From positions 1 through 19,183 of the forward strand of contig DATGNS010000186.1 of assembly GCA_035306625.1 (NCBI GenBank): 19,183 bases of DNA, written 5' to 3'. The stretch's first letter is position 1, and the number at the start of each line of letters is the position of its first letter. This DNA is from Serpens sp035306625. Lineage in GTDB: Bacteria; Pseudomonadota; Gammaproteobacteria; Pseudomonadales; Pseudomonadaceae. Under the pieces are notes generated by a model, which saw nothing but the letters and a program-made list of their open reading frames with translations, was not told the DNA's origin and did no database searches. Of the stretch, positions 1-6,264 are shown one piece after another. A program made the translations under genes and the position numbers.

Positions 1-959
1 CTGCGCTCGGCGACCCAGGGGCCGTAGTAGAGCTGCTCGGCCAGTTCCCGGAAGGGTGTGAAGTCGATGGCGGTCAACTCCATGCCCAGGGTGCGCAGTT
101 CGCTCAGGGTCTGGGCGAACACCAGCTGGCTGGCTTCGTCGCCGAAGAACTCCGGGTCGGTCGGATAGGCCAGCCTCGGTTGGGGTGATACCCCTACCCG
201 GGCGCTGTTCGGGTTGCTGCGGCTGTAGGCATCGCTCGGGTCGTAGCCGCCGGCCAGGTTGGCCACGGCCAGGGCGTCGTTGACCGTCAGGGCGAACACC
301 GAGATGCAGTCCAGGGTACGGCAGGCCGGCACCAGGCCGGTGGTGGACAGCCAGCCCCTGGTGGGCTTGAGGCCGACGATGTTGTTGAAACCGGCCGGCA
401 CGCGGCCCGAACCGGCGGTGTCGGTGCCCAGGGCGAAGGGCACCAGACCGCGGGCCACCACGCTGGCCGAGCCGGAACTGGAGCCGCCGCTGACGTAGTC
501 GGGGTTGAAGCTGTTGGGCACCGCGCCGTAGGGCGAACGGGTGCCGACCAGGCCGGTGGCGAACTGGTCCAGGTTGGTCTTGCCGATCAGGATGGCGCCG
601 GCCTGGCGCAGTTTGGCCACCACGGTGGCGTCCGTCTCGGCGGTGTAGGCGAAGGCCGGACAGGCGGCGGTGGTGGGCCAGCCGGCGGCGTCGATATTGT
701 CCTTGGCGGCGAAGGGCACGCCGTACAGCGGCAGGGCGTCACGCCGGCCGTTGGCGGCGGCCAGCAGGTTGTCCAGCTCGTCCAGTTGCCGCTGCAGCTG
801 CTGCGGGCTGGCCAGGTTGATCCAGGCCGGGTCGTCGGCGGCCAGCTGCCCGAGCAGGGTGGTCAGGAGGTCGGCAGGTTGGGCTCCGTCGCGATAGGCC
901 TGCTGCCAGTCCGCAAGGGTGTAGCCGAGAGGGGCGTTGGGCATGCTCTGAGGTTCCAT
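1..959 (-). CDS. atzF: Allophanate hydrolase, N-terminal part (cut by left edge)
   Basis: This is the amidase domain of allophanate hydrolase, which splits allophanate into CO2 and ammonia and completes urea breakdown after urea carboxylase. The frame is open from ATG at 959 to the left edge, giving 319 codons of an enzyme usually near 600 residues. The amidase-signature triad is visible: Lys86 (FAAKDNID), cis-Ser160 in the GGSSSGSAS motif, and nucleophile Ser184 in GTDTAGSGR. The segments PTTAACPAFAY and TRGWLSTTGLVPACRTLDC point to allophanate hydrolase rather than GatA. The C-terminal domain is off the window. A second in-frame ATG lies at 944; I prefer 959 because GGATACAAG precedes it and a sigma-54 promoter sits just upstream. 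It is the first gene of its transcript, so any urea carboxylase partner must lie beyond the left edge or elsewhere. A different amidase-family member is the main alternative. Confidence 0.88.
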   Translation of the reverse strand, partial: MEPQSMPNAPLGYTLADWQQAYRDGAQPADLLTTLLGQLAADDPAWINLASPQQLQRQLDELDNLLAAANGRRDALPLYGVPFAAKDNIDAAGWPTTAACPAFAYTAETDATVVAKLRQAGAILIGKTNLDQFATGLVGTRSPYGAVPNSFNPDYVSGGSSSGSASVVARGLVPFALGTDTAGSGRVPAGFNNIVGLKPTRGWLSTTGLVPACRTLDCISVFALTVNDALAVANLAGGYDPSDAYSRSNPNSARVGVSPQPRLAYPTDPEFFGDEASQLVFAQTLSELRTLGMELTAIDFTPFRELAEQLYYGPWVAER

Positions 960-986
960 CTTGTATCCAAGCGATGGAACGGACAG

Positions 987-1002
987 AGCAAGGGTGGTGC
1001 CA
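987..1002 (-). promoter_or_regulatory. Sigma-54 (-24/-12) promoter for the allophanate hydrolase gene
   Basis: Read on the minus strand, the site is TGGCAC-CACCC-TTGCT. It has the invariant GG and GC exactly ten bases apart and only one departure (C for G after TGGCAC) from the RpoN consensus. The predicted transcription start is near 976, leaving a 17-base leader before the ATG at 959. RpoN promoters are typical of nitrogen-scavenging genes, which fits the gene product. Confidence 0.75.
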
Positions 1003-1021
1003 GCTTGGGAAAAGCCAGTTA

Positions 1022-1034
1022 TTTCAATGCATTA
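1022..1034. promoter_or_regulatory. Possible IHF site in the sigma-54 promoter region
   Basis: TTTCAA-TGCA-TTA matches the IHF core WATCAANNNNTTR with one mismatch. It sits in a locally AT-rich tract, centred about 52 bases upstream of the predicted sigma-54 start. That is where IHF commonly bends DNA between an enhancer and RpoN holoenzyme. The consensus is loose, so the position counts for more than the match. Confidence 0.4.
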
Positions 1035-1069
1035 GCTGAATTTTGGCAGCAAGATGCCATCTCATGCGC

Positions 1070-1084
1070 GCACCGCAACGGAGC
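1070..1084. promoter_or_regulatory. Possible NtrC enhancer box
   Basis: GCACC-GCAAC-GGAGC matches the NtrC dyad GCACC-N5-GGTGC with one mismatch. It is centred about 101 bases upstream of the predicted sigma-54 start, a normal enhancer distance. A further GGTGC half-site at 1100-1104 makes a second, wider inverted pair, GCGCACC (1068-1074) with GGTGCGC (1100-1106). That 25-base spacing does not fit NtrC. Confidence 0.4.
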
Positions 1085-1134
1085 GGCGTGCGTGTTTGTG
1101 GTGCGCTGGGGAGGGGCGGCCGGAGGCCAGATTC

Positions 1135-1220
1135 GTAGGGCGGACAACGTCGTTCTTGTCCGCCGGGCGCGGCTGCGGTCGGGCGCTGGTTGGCGGACAG
1201 GAAAGCGCTGTCCGCCCTAC
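1135..1220. repeat. Inverted pair of REP-like palindromes
   Basis: Two copies of a roughly 30-base palindromic unit beginning GTAGGGCGGACA face each other, one on the plus strand (1135-1164) and one on the minus strand (1192-1220). Each folds alone, with GGCGGACA pairing with TGTCCGCC. The outer ends GTAGGGCGGACA and TGTCCGCCCTAC also pair across the whole element. It lies just downstream of the marC stop, where such elements may protect or end mRNA. A third copy is at 6090-6119. Confidence 0.75.
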
Positions 1221-1232
1221 AGGGCTGATGCG

Positions 1233-1829
1233 TTACGGAACCAGATAGCCCTGGATGCCGGTGAAGATGATCTGTGCGGCCAGGGCGCAGACGAACAGGC
1301 CCATCAGGCGGCTGACGATCTGCAGGCCCTGTTCGCCGAGCAGCTTCTCGAACTGGTTGGACAGGTAGAGCACGGTGCCCACCGTCACGCCGGCCAGGCC
1401 CAGGGCGGCGATGGTGATCAGCTTCTGGTCCCAGTGGCTGTCGGCCACGCCCATCACCAGCAGGGCACCGATGGTCCCGGGCCCGACGGTGAGCGGGATG
1501 GTCAGCGGCACGATGGTCACGTCCTGCTGGACGTTGTCGCTCTGCGCCACAGCCCGCCCCTGGGCCATGCCCAGCGCGGAGATGAACAGCACGCTGCCGG
1601 CGCCGATGCGGAAGGCATCGATGGTGATGCCGAACAGGTCGAAGATGTAGCGGCCGAACAGGTACAGCAGCAGGCTGGCCACCATCACCCCGGTGGCCAC
1701 GCGCCAGGCCAGGTGCTTGCGCTCCCTGGGGGTGTAGCCGCGGGTCAGGGTGATGAAGCAGGACAGGACGAAGAACGGACTGTAAAGCACCAGCATCCGC
1801 AGGTAGATGCTGAACAGCTCGGCGATCAT
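1233..1829 (-). CDS. MarC-family inner membrane protein
   Basis: This is a 198-residue, very hydrophobic protein of the MarC family (formerly UPF0056), predicted to span the inner membrane about six times. Recognisable stretches are LYSPFFVLSCFITLTRGYTPRERK near the start, the family's FGITIDAFRIGAGSVLFISALGM segment, and IPLTIPLTVGPGTIG in the second half. The transport substrate is unknown; the old link with multiple antibiotic resistance in E. coli is not supported. The frame stays open far upstream over the retS C-terminus, so the ATG at 1829 is chosen because MIAELFSIYLRMLV matches the usual family start. The Shine-Dalgarno is weak (GAGA). A likely -10 lies at 1874-1879 in the 92-base gap after retS. 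Family assignment is firm; function is not. Confidence 0.88.
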   Translation of the reverse strand: MIAELFSIYLRMLVLYSPFFVLSCFITLTRGYTPRERKHLAWRVATGVMVASLLLYLFGRYIFDLFGITIDAFRIGAGSVLFISALGMAQGRAVAQSDNVQQDVTIVPLTIPLTVGPGTIGALLVMGVADSHWDQKLITIAALGLAGVTVGTVLYLSNQFEKLLGEQGLQIVSRLMGLFVCALAAQIIFTGIQGYLVP

Positions 1830-1873
1830 GGCGTTCAGGGGTCTCGAAGGAGAGGTGGGTAGGGGCCGGCGCG

Positions 1874-1879
1874 ATTCTA
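1874..1879 (-). promoter_or_regulatory. Candidate -10 box for marC
   Basis: The minus strand reads GGGCTAGAATCGCGCC, with TAGAAT about 45 bases before the marC ATG. No convincing -35 is present at 16-18 bases; TTTTGCCG lies closer, about 11 bases upstream. The context resembles the proA promoter region (15949-15954). Confidence 0.35.
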
Positions 1880-1921
1880 GCCCAGTCGCGCGGCAAAAGC
1901 GCTGCCCGCGTGACCCGGCGG

Positions 1922-4651
1922 TCAGCTCAGGGCGTGGTGGTGCAGGGACTTCTCCATCGCCCAGTGGGCGAGCAGCTCGCGCAGCTGGGACAGCTCCACC
2001 GGCTTGGCGATATGGCCGTCCATGCCGGCCAGGCGCGCGCGTTCCTTGTGTTCGCCAAGGATGTGGGCGGTCAGCGCCACCACCGGGGTGCGCGGGCGCT
2101 GCTCGCGGGCCTCCCACTCGCGCAGCTCGCGGGTCGCGGTGAAGCCGTCCATTACCGGCATCTCGCAATCCATCAGCACCAGGTCGTAGTCCTTTTCGCG
2201 CAGGGCCTGCAGGGCCTCGGCGCCGTTGCTGACCGTATCCGGCTCCAGGCCGAGCTTGCGCAGCATGCCGCGGATCACCTTGGTGGAGATGCTGTTGTCC
2301 TCGGCCACCAGCACCCGGAAGTCGCCGGGCAGCGGGAGCAGCTCGCGGCTCTCCGGGGCACTCACCCCGGCAGGGCTGCCGCGTCCCAGCTCCTCGGCCA
2401 GGGTGGCCTTGAGGGTGTAGCCGGCCACCGGCTTGGCGAGAATGCGGCGGATGCCTGCGTTGCGCGCGATCACCTTGCTGGGCGCGCTGTTTACCCCGGT
2501 GAGCATGATCAGCAGGATGTCGCGGTTCAGATGCGGGTCTTCCTTGATCCGTGCGGCCAGTTGCAGGCCGCTCATGCCGGGCATGTCGTGGTCGAGCAGC
2601 ACCAGGTCGAAGTCGTCCTGCAGATGGGCGCGGGTACGCAGCATGGCCAGGGCCTCGCGCCCGGAGGCGACCGCGGTGGCGTGCATGCCCCAGGCGGAGC
2701 ATTGCTGCACCAGCACCTTGCGGCAGATCTCGTTGTCGTCCACCACCAGCACCCGCACATCGCGCAGGGGCTTGTCGAGATCGACGTCGGGCTGCTCCAG
2801 CTGTTCGGCCTTGAGCGGCAGGCTCAGCCAGAGGATGTTGCCGCGCCCTTCGCCCGCCTGCACGCCGAACTCGCCCTGCATCAGCAGCGTCAGCTGGCGG
2901 GCGATGATCAGCCCCAGGCGTCCGCCGTCGCGGCTGTTCGACAGCAGGTCGGGGCTGTGCAGGGCCGCGTTGAGCAGCATTTCGCGTTCGCTTGCGGGCA
3001 GCGGGGTGCCGCTGTCCTGCACGGTGAAGCGCAGGTGCCGGCCATCCAGGGACACGGCCAGCAGCACCTCGCCCTCCGCGGTCTGGCGGAAGGCGTTGTC
3101 CAGCAGGCTGACCAGCACCTGGCGCAGGCGGCTGGGGTCGCCGGAGATCACCTGGGGCAGCTGCGGCTGGACGAAGCCGATCAGCTCCAGGCGCTGCTGC
3201 TCGGCGCGGGGCCGGAACATCTCCAGACATTCCTCGACCAGTGCGGCGAGGTGGAAGGACTCGTCATCCAGTTCGATCTGCCCGGATTCCAGGCGGGAAA
3301 TGTCGAGGATCTGGTTGATCAGGATGAGCAGCTCGTTGCCGGCGTTATGGATGGTCTGCGCGTAGTCGCGCTGCTTGCCGGATAGCGGGGTGCCAAGCAG
3401 CAGCTCGCTCATGCCCAGTACGCCGTTCATGGGGGTGCGGATCTCGTGGCTGATCTTGGCCAGGAAGTCGGCCTTGGTGCGCAGCTCCGCGCGGATCACG
3501 GCGTCGGCGGTGTCGGCGCGGGCCTGGTCGCTGGCGCGCTGCTGCTGATGCTTGCGCAGCGCCACGCACAGCAGTACGCCGGCCAGCGCGGACACGCCGA
3601 AGATGCAGGTGACCAGCAGGGTATAGGGCATCTGCGCCCAGCCCAGCGCGACGGGCGCCGACAGCAGCAGGTTGCCGAGCTGCAGCAGCATGGCGGCCAG
3701 CAGCGGGCGCGCCCAGGGTTGGCCGGCACGCACCTGGCGCAGGGCCTGGTAGGCCAGGACGAGCAGGATCGCCAGCAATGCCGGATAGTGCAGCAGGCCA
3801 AACCAGTAGGGGTTGGGAATCAGTGCCAGGGTCAGGGCTGGCGGCAGGAGCAGCAGGACACTCAGGGTCACCACGCGGCGCGGGCGGGCGACGAACAGGC
3901 TGCGCGCATACATGGGCAGGCTGAACAGGCCCAGCAGATAGGCCAGGTCGATCAGCTGCGTCTGGGTCAGGCCCAGCGCCCGCGCCAGCTCCTCCAGCGC
4001 GCCCAGGTGGCCGAGGCTGCCGGCCAGCAGGGTGAGGTGGCCGAGGGTCAGCCAGGCGAAGCCCGCGCTGCGGGTGACCACGGCGAAGACCAGGCAATAG
4101 GCAACCAGGGTGCCCAGCGCACCCATCAGAATCCCGAACAGGTAATTGGGCTGGCTGCGTTCGATCAGGCCCTGCTCGTCCAGCAGGCGCATCCAGCCCT
4201 GGGGCGCATGGTAGGTGCTCATGCGGATGTAGACGTCCCGGACCTGGCCGTCGTCGGGCAGGCTGTACAGCCAGGCCTGGCCGGCCCGCAGGGCGTGGCT
4301 CGGCGGACGGCGCTCGCCCACGGCGCTGTGCTGAGCGATCCTGTCGCCCTCGACCAGGTAGTAGTCCAGCTGCTGGGCACGCGGCAGCAGCAGCCACAGC
4401 CAGCGGGGCTCACTCAGAACGGGGAGGGTGGCGTGCAGCCAGACGGCGCCCGGATCGGCTCGGCGGGCAAACTGGGGGGCCGGCAGGGGAGCGAAGGGGG
4501 TATCGCGGACATCCGCCAGAGTCAGTCGGCCGCTGGGGTCTTCCAGCAGGCCCCAGCGCAACAGGGGCTCGGCCTCGGTGCTGGCCGCTGCCGAACTCAG
4601 GCCCAGCAGCACGCCGAAAATAACCGCAAGCACTGTCCGGAACTGCTGCAC
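1922..4651 (-). CDS. retS: RetS-type hybrid sensor histidine kinase with two receiver domains
   Basis: A 909-residue inner-membrane hybrid kinase. In Pseudomonas RetS binds and inhibits GacS, lowering Gac/Rsm output and so favouring acute-virulence traits over biofilm and type VI secretion. Domains in order: signal peptide (1-23); periplasmic 7TMR-DISMED2 sensor (about 28-160); seven-helix 7TMR-DISM block (about 169-365); HisKA with His402 in SHEIRTPMNG; ATPase domain (about 470-615); receiver 1 (633-755) with Asp638/Asp639, Asp687, Thr718 and Lys740; receiver 2 (778-898) with Glu784/Asp785, Asp828, Thr861 and Lys883. No HPt domain follows. The ATPase G1 box is degenerate (DSGTPLP). The start is GTG at 4651 with a weak Shine-Dalgarno; it gives a complete signal peptide. 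The neighbouring purD-purH-fis-dusB order matches what I remember around P. aeruginosa retS. Confidence 0.9.
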   Translation of the reverse strand: MQQFRTVLAVIFGVLLGLSSAAASTEAEPLLRWGLLEDPSGRLTLADVRDTPFAPLPAPQFARRADPGAVWLHATLPVLSEPRWLWLLLPRAQQLDYYLVEGDRIAQHSAVGERRPPSHALRAGQAWLYSLPDDGQVRDVYIRMSTYHAPQGWMRLLDEQGLIERSQPNYLFGILMGALGTLVAYCLVFAVVTRSAGFAWLTLGHLTLLAGSLGHLGALEELARALGLTQTQLIDLAYLLGLFSLPMYARSLFVARPRRVVTLSVLLLLPPALTLALIPNPYWFGLLHYPALLAILLVLAYQALRQVRAGQPWARPLLAAMLLQLGNLLLSAPVALGWAQMPYTLLVTCIFGVSALAGVLLCVALRKHQQQRASDQARADTADAVIRAELRTKADFLAKISHEIRTPMNGVLGMSELLLGTPLSGKQRDYAQTIHNAGNELLILINQILDISRLESGQIELDDESFHLAALVEECLEMFRPRAEQQRLELIGFVQPQLPQVISGDPSRLRQVLVSLLDNAFRQTAEGEVLLAVSLDGRHLRFTVQDSGTPLPASEREMLLNAALHSPDLLSNSRDGGRLGLIIARQLTLLMQGEFGVQAGEGRGNILWLSLPLKAEQLEQPDVDLDKPLRDVRVLVVDDNEICRKVLVQQCSAWGMHATAVASGREALAMLRTRAHLQDDFDLVLLDHDMPGMSGLQLAARIKEDPHLNRDILLIMLTGVNSAPSKVIARNAGIRRILAKPVAGYTLKATLAEELGRGSPAGVSAPESRELLPLPGDFRVLVAEDNSISTKVIRGMLRKLGLEPDTVSNGAEALQALREKDYDLVLMDCEMPVMDGFTATRELREWEAREQRPRTPVVALTAHILGEHKERARLAGMDGHIAKPVELSQLRELLAHWAMEKSLHHHALS

Positions 4652-4679
4652 GGCGATCTGTCCATGAAAAAGGTGTCCG

Positions 4680-4685
4680 ATTATA
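4680..4685 (-). promoter_or_regulatory. Candidate -10 box for retS
   Basis: A consensus TATAAT on the minus strand sits 29 bases upstream of the GTG start, in the context GTCTATAATCGG. No good -35 is visible at normal spacing, because that interval is occupied by the inverted repeat at 4681-4710. The promoter may need an activator, or the -35 may be weak. Confidence 0.5.
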
Positions 4686-4710
4686 GACGCCAGAAGTCTG
4701 GGCGCTATAA
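4681..4710. repeat. Imperfect inverted repeat at the retS promoter
   Basis: TTATAG and CTATAA mark the outer ends, and CCAGA-AG-TCTGG forms the core at 4690-4701. In all, 11 of 14 arm positions pair. It covers the -10 box and spacer of the retS promoter and abuts the purD terminator, so it could be an operator or merely terminator-associated sequence. Confidence 0.45.
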
Positions 4711-4737
4711 AAAAGGCGGATAAATATCCGCCTTTTT
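4710..4737 (-). terminator. Rho-independent terminator of purD
   Basis: A perfect inverted repeat pairs AAAAAGGCGGATA with TATCCGCCTTTTT around a two-base centre (AA); a folded RNA would open a slightly larger loop. Read on the minus strand it begins 25 bases after the purD stop and ends in a run of six U. The A-tract on the other side makes it formally bidirectional. It separates purD from the retS promoter. Confidence 0.9.
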
Positions 4738-4762
4738 GTCGTGCAGAAAAAGGGCTTTCCGA

Positions 4763-6052
4763 TCAGTGGCCCTGTTCCCGCGCAATGGCACGGTAGCCGA
4801 TGTCCTTGCGGTAGAACATGCCGTTCCAGCGGATCCTTTCCGCCAGGCGATAGGCCTGCTGCTGGGCAGAGGATACGGTCGGGCCGATGGCGGTGGCGCA
4901 GAGCACCCGGCCGCCGCTGGTGACCACCTGGCCCTGGGCGTTCAGAGCGGTGCCGGCATGGAACACCTTGCCATCCAGCTTGGCGGCCTCGTCCAGGCCC
5001 TCGATGACATCACCCTTGGCATAGTCGCCCGGGTAGCCGCCGGCGGCCAGCACCACGCCCACGGTAGGACGCGGGTCCCAGGTGGCCTCCACCTTGTTCA
5101 GGGCCTTGGCCAGGGCGGCCTCGACCAGCAGCACCAGAGAGGATTCCAGGCGCACCATGATCGGCTGGGTTTCCGGATCGCCGAAGCGGCAGTTGAACTC
5201 GATGACCTTGGGCGCGCCGCTCTTGTCGATCATCAGGCCGGCATACAGGAAACCGGTGTAGACGTTGCCTTCGGCAGCCATGCCGCGCACGGTCGGGTAG
5301 ATGATTTCGTCCATCACCCGCTGGTGCACCTCGGGGGTGACCACCGGGGCCGGGGAGTAGGCGCCCATGCCGCCGGTGTTCGGACCGGTGTCGCCGTCGC
5401 CGACACGCTTGTGGTCCTGACTGGTGGCCATCGGCAGCACATGCTCGCCGTCCACCATGACGATGAAGCTGGCTTCCTCGCCGTCCAGGAACTCCTCGAT
5501 CACCACGCGCGAACCGGCGTCACCGAAGGCGTTGCCGGACAGCATGTCGCGCACGGCGGCTTCGGCTTCTTCCAGAGTCATGGCGACGATCACGCCCTTG
5601 CCGGCCGCCAGGCCGTCGGCCTTGATGACGATCGGCGCGCCCTTCTCGCGCAGGTAGGCCAGGGCCGGCTCGACCTCGGTGAAGTTCTGGTAATCGGCGG
5701 TGGGGATCTTGTGGCGGGCCAGGAAATCCTTGGTGAACGCCTTGGAGCCTTCCAGCTGGGCCGCGGCGGCGGTCGGGCCGAAGATGTCCAGGCCGCGGGA
5801 ACGGAACAGGTCGACCACGCCCTTCACCAGCGGCGCTTCCGGACCCACGATGGTCAGCTGCACATGCTTTTCGGCGAAGTCGGCCAGCGCCTCGATGTCC
5901 AGCACGTCGATGGCCACGTTCTCGCACTTGGCCTCGGTGGCGGTGCCGGCATTGCCGGGGGCGACGAAGACCTTCTCGACGCGCGAATCCTGCGCGACCT
6001 TCCAGGCCAGGGCGTGTTCACGACCGCCGCTGCCGATGATCAGTACGTTCAT
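4763..6052 (-). CDS. purD: Phosphoribosylamine-glycine ligase
   Basis: GAR synthetase joins glycine to phosphoribosylamine with ATP, the second step of de novo purine synthesis in the cytoplasm. The 429-residue protein has the usual family length. It opens with the glycine-rich N-terminal motif MNVLIIGSGGREHALAWK, has the ATP-grasp lysine segment VIKADGLAAGKGV, and carries the family signature GDGDTGPNTGGMGAYSPAP. The segment VIEFNCRFGDPETQ supplies metal-binding Glu and Asn residues. The ATG at 6052 has a good Shine-Dalgarno (AGGGAGAGAG). It lies 212 bases downstream of purH on the same strand. That spacer carries two palindromic elements and no obvious strong promoter, so purD may be co-transcribed with purH. 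A strong terminator follows. Confidence 0.97.
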   Translation of the reverse strand: MNVLIIGSGGREHALAWKVAQDSRVEKVFVAPGNAGTATEAKCENVAIDVLDIEALADFAEKHVQLTIVGPEAPLVKGVVDLFRSRGLDIFGPTAAAAQLEGSKAFTKDFLARHKIPTADYQNFTEVEPALAYLREKGAPIVIKADGLAAGKGVIVAMTLEEAEAAVRDMLSGNAFGDAGSRVVIEEFLDGEEASFIVMVDGEHVLPMATSQDHKRVGDGDTGPNTGGMGAYSPAPVVTPEVHQRVMDEIIYPTVRGMAAEGNVYTGFLYAGLMIDKSGAPKVIEFNCRFGDPETQPIMVRLESSLVLLVEAALAKALNKVEATWDPRPTVGVVLAAGGYPGDYAKGDVIEGLDEAAKLDGKVFHAGTALNAQGQVVTSGGRVLCATAIGPTVSSAQQQAYRLAERIRWNGMFYRKDIGYRAIAREQGH

Positions 6053-6089
6053 TTCTCTCTCCCTATGGGGGCGGGCCCGCGGCCCGCTC

Positions 6090-6119
6090 GGTGGATAAAC
6101 AAAGCGTTATCCACCCTAC
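6090..6119 (-). repeat. REP-like palindrome, third copy
   Basis: On the minus strand this unit begins GTAGGGTGGATAACGCTTTG and closes with TTATCCACC, giving a nine-base-pair stem from GGTGGATAA. It aligns end to end with the copies at 1135-1164 and 1192-1220. Where they have GGCGGACA/TGTCCGCC, it has paired changes on both arms. It lies in the purD leader, next to a GC-rich stretch rich in GGGCCCGC at 6071-6087. Confidence 0.7.
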
Positions 6120-6170
6120 AAAAACAGGCGACTCGGTATGAGGTCGCAATGGAGCCGGTAGATGCTAGGC

Positions 6171-6231
6171 GCCCCGGGCTCCGACAAGCGCAGTTGCCTT
6201 GTTGGCAATGAGCATTGGCGGAGTCCGGGGC
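6171..6231. repeat. Two-stem inverted repeat between purH and purD
   Basis: Outer arms GCCCCGGGCTCCG (6171-6183) and CGGAGTCCGGGGC (6219-6231) pair at 12 of 13 positions. Inside is a smaller stem, TTGCC with GGCAA, with ten unpaired bases on each side. It begins 33 bases after the purH stop. No U-run follows, so it is not a classical terminator. It could be an RNA-stability or processing element, an attenuator for purD, or a REP-type repeat. Confidence 0.6.
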
Positions 6232-6264
6232 AACGACGCAGATGCCGGTTCCAGTGCGGCCGGT

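Noticed and set aside
1068..1106. GCGCACC / GGTGCGC as an NtrC dyad
   Set aside because: The half-sites are 25 bases apart, too far for one NtrC dimer. The tighter GCACC-N5-GGAGC box at 1070-1084 is the better candidate.
1888..1912. Bulged hairpin after retS as a terminator
   Set aside because: The stem CGCGGCA/TGCCCGCG needs a bulge, and the U-run lies in the loop rather than after the stem.
1233..3230. Single 665-residue minus-strand frame fusing marC to upstream sequence
   Set aside because: Only the last 198 residues are MarC. The Arg/Pro/Ala-rich part upstream is retS read in the wrong frame, so this is not a fusion protein.
1910..3385. Long plus-strand open frame (491 codons) antisense to retS
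   Set aside because: It mirrors the retS coding frame. The protein is rich in His, Gln, Ala and Gly with no recognisable domain, as expected from a GC-rich codon shadow.
4736..6211. Plus-strand open frame of 491 codons over purD
   Set aside because: It is the complement of purD codons, and the His/Gly/Asp-rich composition has no family resemblance.
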